This document shows positions 10,301 to 19,076 of a DNA stretch of 62,975 nt, one piece after another. The notes below the pieces were generated by a model. The model saw only the letters and a program-made list of their open reading frames with translations. It did not search any database and had not been told where the DNA came from. Origin of the DNA: a virus. The stretch is from positions 1 to 62,975 of the IMG/VR virus record IMGVR_UViG_3300022929_000018. One strand, 5' to 3'. Position 1 is the first letter of the stretch. Every line of letters starts with the position of its first letter. Both the position numbers and the translations under genes were made by a program.

Positions 10301-13300
10301 TGGACAGTAAAAAGAATTAATGTAGCATTTGAATTACCGATACTTTCAGTAGTTCAAGAAAATACAACAGTAACTATTGACTTCGGAAAACGTCATAACT
10401 TTGCTGTTGATGATTATATTGGTGTTAAGAACTTAGAAGACATTTCAGGGTTCTATCAGATTACAGCAATCACTAATAACACAGTTACATACGAACTTAC
10501 AGAGAAAGCACCTAAAGCAGATTATAATACTAGCACAGCAGTATATCCTATATATTTCTCTGACGTAAGATATAATTCTTACAACGATATAAGTGAAGAA
10601 GAAATTGCTTTACTTCAAAACAAATCTAAATTATGGATTGACCATAATGGCGAATTGAAATGGGAAGTAGTAGAAAAGAATAAAATTTATACAGACAAAA
10701 AGATTACAAACTATGGTTTATCAGAACCAGTAAGAGTTGGTGAAAAAGTACTTTACAATCCTGCACTGAAACAAGTGTTTGCTAGTGCATCGGCTACGCC
10801 GCGTGTAATGGTGTATTTAGAAACAGCACAAGGTCTTTCTGTCAAACAAATTTTACAACCACCAGATGCATTTATTGATGGCAACATCAATTCATTTGGT
10901 TTAGAACTTGCTATTAGTCCTGACAGCAAATGGTTAGCAGTTGGCTCGCCTAAAGCAACAGGTATTAGTAGCAATTATAGAGGCGAATATAACCCTTACG
11001 TAAATTATGGTATAGGTCAAATTGTACTATTTTCAGGTAGGTTATGGAAATCAAAAGTTGATATTGCAGCAGACGGCAGCAGTATAAACATATACTCCGA
11101 AGATTGGGAACAAGTTAAATCAATAGAAGCAGTTGAGTTTGGTTCCAATGACGGAGAAACACAAATGGGTAGTGTTACATTATATGAATGGACACTGAAT
11201 CAATGGAACTATAGAACAACATTGCTCAGCCCACGCTTAGATGCGTTTGAAGAATTTGGACACGCAATAGCAATTAGTAAAACTGCTACCGGTTATGGTA
11301 TGGCAGTAAGTGCTCCAGGATCTTTACACGCTAAAGGTAGAGTATGGTTATACCATTATACTGAAGCAACAGGTTGGGAAACAATTCAAAACACGAACTA
11401 TGTCGGTGAATATAATCCGGGCGAAATATTTTTTGAAGGTCAAATAGATAATGATATTTTAACTGTGAAAGATACAGGTGATAGTACACCTATCGCAGGC
11501 AAGTTAAAAAGTGGTGCCAGTGTTACTGGTACGGGAGTATTAGATGGAACATATATTCTGGAGCAGCTCGATTGGCCTGTTTCAGATGATGGAACTGTCC
11601 ATACCGAAAAGGGTGGAGTCGGAACTTATAGAGTTTCAAAAAATCATACTACCCCTACTGAAAGTGTTAGAATGCAATCCAACTATTTTTATCCGTCGGG
11701 TTCAGTCGTTACTTACAATGGGAAGTTTTGGCAAGCGCAGTATGATACCTACGGGGATGGCAGTACAATTAGTATAGACTCTAATGAGTGGGCACAACTT
11801 GATGCAGTTGCCACTCAAGCATCGCTGCCACAATCCGTTGCATTAGAAGATGATGGTTCTAGTTTATTCACAGGGTTGCTTACCGACGGACAGGTTAATG
11901 AACTAGTAATGAATGGCACAAGGTTTGGCTCTTCATTGTCAATGAGCTATGATGGTAATGTATTAGTTGTCGGTGCACCAGATGCAGACAACCAGTTCTT
12001 CCCCAACTATAAAGGTGTGTGGAGACCAGACTATGAATACATTCAAGGAGATGTTGTAAAATATCAAAACGCATATCATAGATTATCTAACATTGGCCCG
12101 TCACAGGTACCGCAAGACAGTACAATTAGAAGTTATAACGAAGATCCAAGTAATGGTTATCCTTGGGTAGATGCAGGAGATAGTACACCAAGCATTACAG
12201 GCAAGATGTTTGTATACAGAAAAGATGCCAGTGGCAACTATAACTTGTTACAAACTGTCGCTGCTGATAACTTAGATAGTTTCAACGATTTAGATCAAGC
12301 ACACCCAGACATAATGGCAGCAGGTGATAAGTTTGGTTATGCGGTTGCAGTAGATTACTCTGGAAACAACATTGTTGTAAGTAGTCCTCAAGCAGATATC
12401 AACTATCAAAATCAAGGTAGTGCATACATATTTGAATACAAAAATGATTCAAGTGTGTATGAATATCGTATTACACAGAAACTTGAAAGTTTTGAAAAGT
12501 TTCCAAATGAATTCTTTGGACAATCGATTTGCATTAGTCCTAACACAAGCGTAATTGCAATTGGTGCAAACAATAGCCCGTATGTGCAAACAACTATTTT
12601 TGATAATTCTCAAACGTCATTTGATGAAGGACGTTCAACATTTAAAAACTTTGAAGGATTTACAGGTAGTGTTTATGTATTTGAGAAGAAAGAACATACA
12701 TATTATCTAACTGAAAAACTAGATGCTGATTTATCACTAAATGAATCCTTTGGTACTTCAGTAAGTTGTGAGAAAGATGTTGTTGTAGTAGGATCACCTG
12801 ATTACATTGAACCTATTACAGAAGATAATAACATTGTTTTCACTGGTACTAAAGTTGGAATGGTAAGACTATTCAAAAAACCAGATGGTGTAAGTCCACT
12901 TACAGTAATTGCAGAACAACCGCAACACACTGACTTAGAACAAATTAAGCGTATAGCACTTTATGAAAAACAAGATGATGTTAAAATACAGGATTTAGAA
13001 TTTTTTGATCCTGCAAAACTAAAAATTGTTAACCGTGCTGAAAGAGAAATTACATACAAAGTTCCATTTGATCCAGCAGTGTACACAATAGGCAATGAAA
13101 ATGTAACTGTTGACCAAGAAATTTCTTGGAACAATGGTAAGAACATTGGCAAACTATGGTGGAACATTGCAAATGCTAAGTGGATTGATTATGAGCAAGG
13201 TGATATTGCATATAGAACAAGTAATTGGGGCGCACAAGCAGTAGGAAGTACTATTGACATTTACGAATGGGTAGAATCTAAACTACTTCCAAGCGAATGG

Positions 13301-16300
13301 GCAGTACTTGCAGACACAGCAGAAGGACTAAACTTAGATATAAGTGGTCAACCACTTTATCCAGACGATACAGTAATGGCAGTCAAAACTGTTCTTAATA
13401 CAAATACAGGCCTTCCAACAGAATCACGTTACGGTTATTGGGTAAGAAACAAAACAACTGCGCCTAAAAATGTACTTGGTAGATCAATTAGTGCTTCTAC
13501 AGTGTCTAGTTTAATAAGCACACCTGGAGCAGTTGGAAATACACTACTTGCACTTGTTGATAAGAATAAATTTTTGTTTTACAACTATACTAACCTTGTA
13601 AATTCAGATCAAACTATTCTTAATATTGAATATTATACAGATAAAGATAGTAAAAATGCTGTACACAACGAATATCAACTGTTAACTGAAGGTGTTGAAG
13701 ACAGTATACCTACAGAAAAACTAGAAACAAAATGGTTAGACAGTTTAGTAGGTTATGACAAAGTTGGAAATAGAGTTCCTGACACATCATTACCTGACAA
13801 GCAGAAGTATGGTATTAGTTTCCGCCCAAGACAAAGTATGTTTGTTAACAATAGAAAAATTTTACAAATTTTAATTAAAAATATTAATAGCATTCTGAAA
13901 GAACAGGCTTTCGCAGATACTATTAGTTACAATAATCTTAATAGTGTTGATCCTGCACCTAGTGATTTGCTAAAATTATATGATACTAAAGTTGCATTTT
14001 ACAGCGATCTAGAAACTGTAGGTACTATCAGAGTTAAGAAAGCGCAACTATCTGTTAATATTATTGATAGTGAAATTAATAGTATCACAATTACTGATCC
14101 AGGCTACGGATATAAGGTTGCACCTAATGTAGAATTTGAAGGTGATGGTACAGGTGCAATTGCAACTACCACAATTGATACACAAGGTAGAATTAGCAGT
14201 GTTACAGTTGTAGCAAGTGGTAAAAAATACAGTTACGCAATTGCAAAAGTCAGAAACTTCAGTGTGCTTGTTGAAAACGACAGCACAGCAAACAATTACT
14301 GGAGTGTATATGCTTGGGACGATGTAAGACAGATATTCTTTAGAAGTAGATCACAAGCATTTGATACTACAAGATACTGGTCAAAAGTTGATTGGTGGAA
14401 AACAGGATACGGCGAAACTTCTAGAGTAGTAAAAGAAATACTAAGTGTGTATCAAGAACCAACAGTAGACCTTCAGCAAGGCGACTTGTTAAGAATAAGT
14501 GAATATGGTGCCGGCGGTTGGGCTGTGTTTGAAAGACAAGAAGGTGAACCTAATGGTATACTGCTTTCAAACTATGTTTTAGTTGGTAGAGAAAGAGGAA
14601 CTATTGAACTTTTAGACACACTATGGAATACAAGAACAAGTGGTATTGGCTTTGATATTGTTGATAGTTTTGATGCAGGATTATATGACAAAGAAGTTGC
14701 AATTGAATTAAGAAATATTCTTACAGCAATTAAAGAAGAAGTATTTGTAGGAGATTATGCAGCAGAATGGAACAAACTATTCTTTACAAGCATAAGATAT
14801 GTATTCAACGAACAGACTTATGTTGACTGGGCATTCAAAACAAGTTTTATAAATGCTGTACACAATGTTGGCGCATTTAAAACAACACCTACATATAAAA
14901 ATGACAGTCTAACTGCTTACTTAGATTATATTAATGAAATTAAACCTTACAGAACAACAGTAAAAGAGTTTGTAAGTAAGTATAATCAATTAGAAACAAG
15001 TTACACTTCAACTACAGACTTTGATTTGCCTCCGGTATACAGCATTAAAGAAGGTAAAATTATTAATGTTGACGAAAACAATGAACTTATAAACACATAT
15101 CCTTACACACAGTGGCGTGATAACAAAGGATTTGGTATTACTGATATACAAGTTAGTAATCCTGGTGCAGGTTACACTGGCATTCCAAGTGTTCTTATTG
15201 ATGGAAATGGTTCAGGTGCAAAAGCAACAGCATATGTTTCTAATGGCAAAGTAAGTGGTATTGTTGTTAACGAACAAGGCAGTGGTTATACACTTACACC
15301 AACAATTACTATTGTAGGTGGTAATGGTAGCAATAACAATGATGCAAAAGCAGTTGCTATTTTAGGTAACGGCAAAGTAAGAACAAACAATGTTACAGTG
15401 AAATTTGACAGATTGTCTAAAGATGGCAAGTTTTCAAACTTTGATTTTGTGCAAACATTTACAGCATCAGGTGCAAGTTCAGTGTTTGAACTATTATATC
15501 CTGCAACTGTAAACAAAAACAATATTGACATACTAAAAGACGGACAAGTTGTACTAGATAACGAATACGCTGTTACACTTTACAGACAGAAAATTGATTT
15601 AGAAAATGTACTACGTTGCAGAATTACATTTAAAGAGAATCCTGTACAAGGAAGTATTATAAAAATTACATATGCTAAGAACGATGAGATCTTAGATAGT
15701 GTTAACAGAATAGAAAAATATTATAATCCAGGTGTAGGTATGGCAGGTAAAGAACTACATCAGTTAATGACTGGTATAGACTTTGGCGGAGTGCTTGTAC
15801 AAGGTACAACATTTGATGTTACAGGTGGTTGGGACGCACTTCCTTGGTTTACAGACAGTTGGGACAGTGTTGAAGCAGCAGCAGATCATTATGTTGTGTG
15901 TGATGGCAGTACAAACTTTGTAACTTTACCGTATGCACCAATTGAAGGACAGCAAATAAACATTTATTTGAAACGTGCAGGTATCGAACGCCTACCAACT
16001 ATTGATAATTTACAATATTCAGGAGCAGTTGCTGAACCACCAACACATAGAATAGACGATCCTAACTATGATGATAACTGGGATAGCAGTGTTGCAACTA
16101 ATCCACACGCTCAAATGCCAACATTTATTGGAGACGGCAGTACTAAAACTATTGAGATAGGGGATTATGTACAAACTAATGACGGTGATATATTAATTTT
16201 CCGTCCTTCAAGTTCAGATGGTTCTGTAACTATTAATGATCCAAATCTGGTTGACACAAACCTATCGGGCGGAACGCTGTCCGCTGTTAGCGGCGCTTAC

Positions 16301-18403
16301 GCTACCGCTGCCGGCACAGCCGCAGAAGAAATTAATATTGACGGAAGCGCATTTACTACACCTGACAATGTACCTGCACCAGAAGAGAATATTCCAGGAC
16401 AAGTACTAGACAGTCTAAGTATTAAAGTGTTCCAAGAAACAGGAAGTGGAGCAGCAACACTAAGCAGTAAGATTAGTATTAGTGACGGTAGCACACTTGT
16501 TTATGACATAGGACAAAATGTTTTAGAAAGAAACAGTGTAATTGTTTATGTAGATGGTGTAAAACAAAACTTAGGTGACTATGCAATCAACATAAATGAA
16601 AATACACTTGAATTTACATCACCTCCTGCTATTGATTTACCAATTGAAATTTTATCATTCGGTATTGGCGGTGTAGAAATATTAGATTACCAACAGTTTA
16701 TTGCTGATGGTGAAACAGGATTGTTCTTGACACAAGCAGACTTTAATAGAACAGCAAACATTTATGTAACAGTAAATGGTGTGCAGTATGATGCAGGATT
16801 TATTGAAAGTACAGGTGTTGTAGATACCACAGATAAAACATTGGTACAGTTTGGTACAGTGCCAAACAAAAATGATGTGATCAAGATTATTGCACTAGGT
16901 GCATCAACAGATTTAGATAGCACTTTATCTAGTGTTGTAAGAGTTAACCAACAAGAAATTATACACGATGGCAGCACAAGAAGTTATGACCTTGATAATT
17001 TTGTTCAGTTGAATAGAGAAAGTGCAGCGTCAAGTACTATTGTTGAATTAAACAATAAAAAACTGCGTGGCGTAGACACAGTTTACTTTGTATACGATGG
17101 AGTGAATAACAAATTTACAGTTGGTGATGATCCATTAGAATCTGCAGGTTCTGTACTACCTCAAAACGTTAAAGTTTACATTAATGGCGTACAGTCAACT
17201 TACATTGATGATTGGGTATACAGTTCAACACAAAAAGAACTTACATATGTTTCTGCACTTAATGTAGGGGACACAATTAAAATTGAAAATGATCTAAGAG
17301 CAGAATATTTCTTAGATAACAATAATATTAGAATAAAAGATAGTGTATCATTGACACCGGGTGATTCAATTATTGTAACTTGGTTTGGTGAATATCCTTC
17401 AATGTCTATGGTAAGTGATGATTATACTGGTGGCAAAGTTAAATTTAGATTGCCATTCAAACCTGTTAACATAAGTTATGTTTGGGTATACCTAAACGGA
17501 ACTAGATTGAAGCGTGATATAGATTATACTATTGATATTGACAGACAAAGTTTGTATTTGAAGAATGATACAACAGATGCTGATATTGTATCTATTGTTG
17601 CATTTGGTAATAGAACTTACAAGTTACCAAGCGCATACGAAATTAATAAAGATATGCTTAATATCACAAGGTACACAAGATATGCTGCCGATGCAGAAGT
17701 AATTCTTACAAAAGACTTATTATATTATGATAAGACTATAACAGTTACTGATGCTTCAGCATTATCAGATCCTATTGTAAGTAAAAATATTCCAGGTGTT
17801 GTTATCATTAACAATGAAAGAATTGAATATATGGTTAAAGATGGCAATGTGCTGAAACAATTACGTAGAGGTGCTTACGGAACAGGTATTGCAGACGTAC
17901 ACAACAAAGATTCACTTGTAATTGATGCTGGTACAAACAATACTATTTCATATGCAGACGAACAAGTAAGATATGACTTTGTCAGTGATGGCAGTTCAAA
18001 CTTAATTGGTCCTCTAGACTTTACTCCTGCTAAAGAAATAGATGCTAATTGGTTTGCAGGTACTATTCCAACAGAATTTGGTAGATGTGATAGTTTAGAA
18101 GTGTTTGCCGGAGGCACACGTTTACGTAAAACTAGCCTAAAAATATACGACGAATCGTTAGGTTCTTACAGTCCACAAGCAGATAAGACTCTTGAAGCGG
18201 AGTTTGCTGTTGACGGATCAACTAAGTACATACGAATAACAAATCCTGTACCAGCAGGAACAAGGATAAGCATTATAAAAAGGATTGGTAATACTTGGTA
18301 CGATAGAGGTGCTACAACCGCTACTACAGGCGTTACATTGCTTGAAAATACTACACCAATTAGTACTTTCATAGCAGAGAAGAGTACGAGATTACCTGAA
18401 TAA
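4382..18403 (+). CDS. Giant 4673-residue baseplate/tail structural protein in the gp7 position
   Basis: One uninterrupted 14-kb frame follows gp6 by a TAATG overlap, the place of gp7 in T4-like phages. T4 gp7 has about 1030 residues, so this is more than four times larger. I see a conserved-looking N-terminus (1-140) and modules resembling carbohydrate-binding CBM5/12 folds (Y..GD.V.Y.....W pattern; about 220-264, 1460-1500, 1719-1758, 2201-2244, 2433-2473). FG-GAP-like propeller blades follow (FG.a.a.s.d....vvGaP; about 2170-2830). Two Gly-rich beta repeats of the GYG..P.v...G.G.GA type lie near 3234-3286 and 3588-3663. Near 3900-4400 are repeated DGST..Y / V.VNGV / GD.I.I fibre modules. Likely role: wedge scaffold plus surface-binding extensions. 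The gp7 identity rests on position only. Confidence 0.65.
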   Translation: MADKKVYPDSKIPIRKTSEFLPDIFKTEANDKFLAGVVDPLIQPGATDKLVGYIGRRYGKTYNSKDIYLDDDDTLRSRYQLEPGVTIEKDRKIENFHDYIDLKNILTFFGNYNGRDDIINKQEHYSWNPPIDWDKFTNYREYFWAPQGPPSVSVFGQSSAVTSTYKVTTSIGSTWIFTPDGATNNPNIVLYRGQTYRFEVNSPTEGFVIRTNYDTGSLIYNPQITYFVGDYAIFDDKLWRAKVDVSPADGSSISVDSQDWELVDDNAVLDSLTYGGGITNNGAKRGVVTFKVPMDAPDILYYQSDVDPNRLGQFIIGNIEDATFIDPELEIIGKKDYTSANGVTLTNGLVIEFRGQVAQEKYAEGTWLVEGVGKEISLTKFTDLIPPSVTSTTPEILFDNEGFDSQPYDDATQFPGSKDYITINRTSRDLNPWSRYNRWFHRSVLEYSHQQRGVEFEATEDTRAKRPIIEFHPNIQLFNHGGVSKQTVDYIDDYTTDIFSKIEGSTGYSVDGEFLFEGARVLVIADTDNLANNKIYEVRFITHNGRKQINLREAADADSAENECLLVRRGNVNAGLMFHYNGSKWVPSQPKTNVNQYPLFDLYDADGNSFGDQNVYPVTTFRGTPIISYAVGSGRTDTELGFKLKYLNINNVGDITFDWNLDKDSFQYTQLQDTITVPVNKGYLKIEGAYDNGWTKTNDKYLQPIINTVKIVEDGISTIDWTNTIDWTTVTDKLEICFYKNGLKFDESFTRNVSLFTFENEFAVGDVVTIKIIDDVVPGTGYYEFPVGLEKNPLNTQVKEFTLGQATDHLVSSLEYNKDFTGTVPGVSNLRDLSGFQSYTKRFLKHSGVAAASVTLLNDRNYNLIKSIQYAKKAYSVFKDNFIKKASEIEFEDVPANFVDNIIEELTRTKSVASPFADTDVMGSGAFTSIDYEVDDVGITTFALSTAFDINALNRKAVYVYINDRQLLLNSEYTIDSTFAFVRISKQLVRGDKIQIREYVSTSFSYVPPTPTSLGLYKKYTPKKFIDDTYLEPREVIQGHDGSITQAYGDFRDDLILELEYRIYNNIKNNYDENVFDIDSVIGSYYHRTDFTKSNVDDIVNQEFLKWVADTNLGYTLNTYFDSEEPFTYTYNQMASPDGKESLPGWWRGVYKYYYDTDRPHSHPWECLGFTEKPSWFDTEYGEAPYTNGNLLLWEDIRDGKICQGERAGTYPRYARTSILSHIPSDADGNLVDPLTSGLAQNFVLFNNQGSFKIGDIGPVEYAWRSSSEFPFAITIAMCLLKPFEFIISNFDRAQTKRNILNQIVDKTTETFITPAELELPVAGAKQTSGLANYITSYVKSRGLEVADVQEDITHINVRLSSRLSGFVDQEQQKYSVDSKNPKSSSSNALIPNENFNIIFDVSSPIATLTYSGMIFEKTSMGWTVSGYDDVKPYFEYYEAVANQKDPVISIGGLSEAFSLWEPNKLFANGSIVENRGTYFRAKESHTSSESFDEMFWTKLPALPVVGATTAQRRRNFNTTTIRRLSYGEQFTTIQQVADFIIGHQEFLKASGFVFDNYDGTTQSVQDWTTALKEFMFWTQHNWAVGSLLTVSPGAQKLTINVPVGVADNLLDGFYEYNVLGSNGVPLDTSNINVNRQFQEFIITTTDTEDGLYYLKVNLVLKEHVTVFDDRTVFNDVIFDKPSGYRQERIRSQGFRTVDWDGDYTSPGFIFDNVNIVAWQPFRNYKLGDIVQYRSSNYTSLRTHTSDQEFNASNWTILDSEPKKQLIPNFDYRINQIEDYFNVDSEGLGKSQRDLARHTVGYQTREYLESIAEDPITQFQLYQGFIREKGSKNPISKVFNKATNSVNGVQLDEQWAFKVGTLGGDAQSYNIELSLDTDQFKVNPQPVVITPEKGDFLDRYYRVNQSNFDYAPIPYTDNINPVTDNAKPTQTAGYVKLGQTEYVIKHFSDISTELDVNTVSNNEHIWITFSGPTWTVKRINVAFELPILSVVQENTTVTIDFGKRHNFAVDDYIGVKNLEDISGFYQITAITNNTVTYELTEKAPKADYNTSTAVYPIYFSDVRYNSYNDISEEEIALLQNKSKLWIDHNGELKWEVVEKNKIYTDKKITNYGLSEPVRVGEKVLYNPALKQVFASASATPRVMVYLETAQGLSVKQILQPPDAFIDGNINSFGLELAISPDSKWLAVGSPKATGISSNYRGEYNPYVNYGIGQIVLFSGRLWKSKVDIAADGSSINIYSEDWEQVKSIEAVEFGSNDGETQMGSVTLYEWTLNQWNYRTTLLSPRLDAFEEFGHAIAISKTATGYGMAVSAPGSLHAKGRVWLYHYTEATGWETIQNTNYVGEYNPGEIFFEGQIDNDILTVKDTGDSTPIAGKLKSGASVTGTGVLDGTYILEQLDWPVSDDGTVHTEKGGVGTYRVSKNHTTPTESVRMQSNYFYPSGSVVTYNGKFWQAQYDTYGDGSTISIDSNEWAQLDAVATQASLPQSVALEDDGSSLFTGLLTDGQVNELVMNGTRFGSSLSMSYDGNVLVVGAPDADNQFFPNYKGVWRPDYEYIQGDVVKYQNAYHRLSNIGPSQVPQDSTIRSYNEDPSNGYPWVDAGDSTPSITGKMFVYRKDASGNYNLLQTVAADNLDSFNDLDQAHPDIMAAGDKFGYAVAVDYSGNNIVVSSPQADINYQNQGSAYIFEYKNDSSVYEYRITQKLESFEKFPNEFFGQSICISPNTSVIAIGANNSPYVQTTIFDNSQTSFDEGRSTFKNFEGFTGSVYVFEKKEHTYYLTEKLDADLSLNESFGTSVSCEKDVVVVGSPDYIEPITEDNNIVFTGTKVGMVRLFKKPDGVSPLTVIAEQPQHTDLEQIKRIALYEKQDDVKIQDLEFFDPAKLKIVNRAEREITYKVPFDPAVYTIGNENVTVDQEISWNNGKNIGKLWWNIANAKWIDYEQGDIAYRTSNWGAQAVGSTIDIYEWVESKLLPSEWAVLADTAEGLNLDISGQPLYPDDTVMAVKTVLNTNTGLPTESRYGYWVRNKTTAPKNVLGRSISASTVSSLISTPGAVGNTLLALVDKNKFLFYNYTNLVNSDQTILNIEYYTDKDSKNAVHNEYQLLTEGVEDSIPTEKLETKWLDSLVGYDKVGNRVPDTSLPDKQKYGISFRPRQSMFVNNRKILQILIKNINSILKEQAFADTISYNNLNSVDPAPSDLLKLYDTKVAFYSDLETVGTIRVKKAQLSVNIIDSEINSITITDPGYGYKVAPNVEFEGDGTGAIATTTIDTQGRISSVTVVASGKKYSYAIAKVRNFSVLVENDSTANNYWSVYAWDDVRQIFFRSRSQAFDTTRYWSKVDWWKTGYGETSRVVKEILSVYQEPTVDLQQGDLLRISEYGAGGWAVFERQEGEPNGILLSNYVLVGRERGTIELLDTLWNTRTSGIGFDIVDSFDAGLYDKEVAIELRNILTAIKEEVFVGDYAAEWNKLFFTSIRYVFNEQTYVDWAFKTSFINAVHNVGAFKTTPTYKNDSLTAYLDYINEIKPYRTTVKEFVSKYNQLETSYTSTTDFDLPPVYSIKEGKIINVDENNELINTYPYTQWRDNKGFGITDIQVSNPGAGYTGIPSVLIDGNGSGAKATAYVSNGKVSGIVVNEQGSGYTLTPTITIVGGNGSNNNDAKAVAILGNGKVRTNNVTVKFDRLSKDGKFSNFDFVQTFTASGASSVFELLYPATVNKNNIDILKDGQVVLDNEYAVTLYRQKIDLENVLRCRITFKENPVQGSIIKITYAKNDEILDSVNRIEKYYNPGVGMAGKELHQLMTGIDFGGVLVQGTTFDVTGGWDALPWFTDSWDSVEAAADHYVVCDGSTNFVTLPYAPIEGQQINIYLKRAGIERLPTIDNLQYSGAVAEPPTHRIDDPNYDDNWDSSVATNPHAQMPTFIGDGSTKTIEIGDYVQTNDGDILIFRPSSSDGSVTINDPNLVDTNLSGGTLSAVSGAYATAAGTAAEEINIDGSAFTTPDNVPAPEENIPGQVLDSLSIKVFQETGSGAATLSSKISISDGSTLVYDIGQNVLERNSVIVYVDGVKQNLGDYAININENTLEFTSPPAIDLPIEILSFGIGGVEILDYQQFIADGETGLFLTQADFNRTANIYVTVNGVQYDAGFIESTGVVDTTDKTLVQFGTVPNKNDVIKIIALGASTDLDSTLSSVVRVNQQEIIHDGSTRSYDLDNFVQLNRESAASSTIVELNNKKLRGVDTVYFVYDGVNNKFTVGDDPLESAGSVLPQNVKVYINGVQSTYIDDWVYSSTQKELTYVSALNVGDTIKIENDLRAEYFLDNNNIRIKDSVSLTPGDSIIVTWFGEYPSMSMVSDDYTGGKVKFRLPFKPVNISYVWVYLNGTRLKRDIDYTIDIDRQSLYLKNDTTDADIVSIVAFGNRTYKLPSAYEINKDMLNITRYTRYAADAEVILTKDLLYYDKTITVTDASALSDPIVSKNIPGVVIINNERIEYMVKDGNVLKQLRRGAYGTGIADVHNKDSLVIDAGTNNTISYADEQVRYDFVSDGSSNLIGPLDFTPAKEIDANWFAGTIPTEFGRCDSLEVFAGGTRLRKTSLKIYDESLGSYSPQADKTLEAEFAVDGSTKYIRITNPVPAGTRISIIKRIGNTWYDRGATTATTGVTLLENTTPISTFIAEKSTRLPE

Positions 18404-18408
18404 ATACA
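18397..18408 (+). promoter_or_regulatory. Candidate late promoter, TGAATAAATACA
   Basis: TGAATAAATACA overlaps the stop of the giant gene and recurs identically at 25737-25748, again just before a virion gene. It fits the T4 late element. Transcription from it would begin near 18413, which favours the downstream start at 18432 over the ATG at 18411. Confidence 0.5.
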
Positions 18409-18431
18409 CTATGAAACACGAAGAGACTGAT

Positions 18432-19073
18432 ATGCCAAAACAAACGGAAAATACAAAAGATCCTAAAAACCCTAATGAAGTAGGTGGGTTTAACTTCGAA
18501 GGTCACATTAAGATTTTTGATCCAGAAACTGGCGAAGTTTTTGAAGATAAAAGGAATGCGATCCATTACGAAAATATGAGTATTGCAATGGTTAATGCTT
18601 TATCTAACCAAGGGCAAGGTACTATTTATGAAATGGCTTTCGGTAGTGGTGGTACAACAGTTGATCCAACAGGATTGATTACATACCTTACACCAAATAC
18701 AGTTGGCACAAACTCAAGTCTTTATAATCAAACATTTGTGAAAATTGTTGATCAAAATGCGATTGCAAACAGCGATCCAGTTAGAAACAAGATGGAAGTT
18801 AGACACATTAGTGGTGCTACTTACAGTGATATTATTGTAAGTTGTTTACTTGACTATGGCGAACCAGATGAGCAAGAAGCATTTGATAACAGCGTAGATA
18901 TGGACGGCGACTTTGTATTTGACGAGTTAGGTTTAAAATGGTATAATCCAAATGGAACAGGCAAGTTACTTACACACGTTGTTTTCCACCCTATTCAAAA
19001 GTCATTAAACAGACTCTTACAAATTGATTACACAATTAGAGTACAGAGTTTAACAGGCTTTACGGAGGTGTAA
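18432..19073 (+). CDS. Conserved virion structural protein, probably baseplate-associated
   Basis: A 213-residue protein. I chose ATG 18432 because GAAGAGA lies 6 nt before it; the in-frame ATG 18411 has no ribosome site and falls at or before the predicted late transcription start. The sequence has a segment HIKIFDPETGEVF, then NAIHYENMSIAMVNAL and a Gly-rich part FGSGGTTVDPTG, a pattern I recall from unassigned structural proteins of marine T4-like phages. It ends in a beta-rich part (LQIDYTIRVQSL). The location between the gp7-position protein and the fibres suggests a baseplate or fibre-attachment role; it is too short to be an obvious gp8. The function is not known to me. Confidence 0.6.
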   Translation: MPKQTENTKDPKNPNEVGGFNFEGHIKIFDPETGEVFEDKRNAIHYENMSIAMVNALSNQGQGTIYEMAFGSGGTTVDPTGLITYLTPNTVGTNSSLYNQTFVKIVDQNAIANSDPVRNKMEVRHISGATYSDIIVSCLLDYGEPDEQEAFDNSVDMDGDFVFDELGLKWYNPNGTGKLLTHVVFHPIQKSLNRLLQIDYTIRVQSLTGFTEV

Positions 19074-19076
19074 CGG

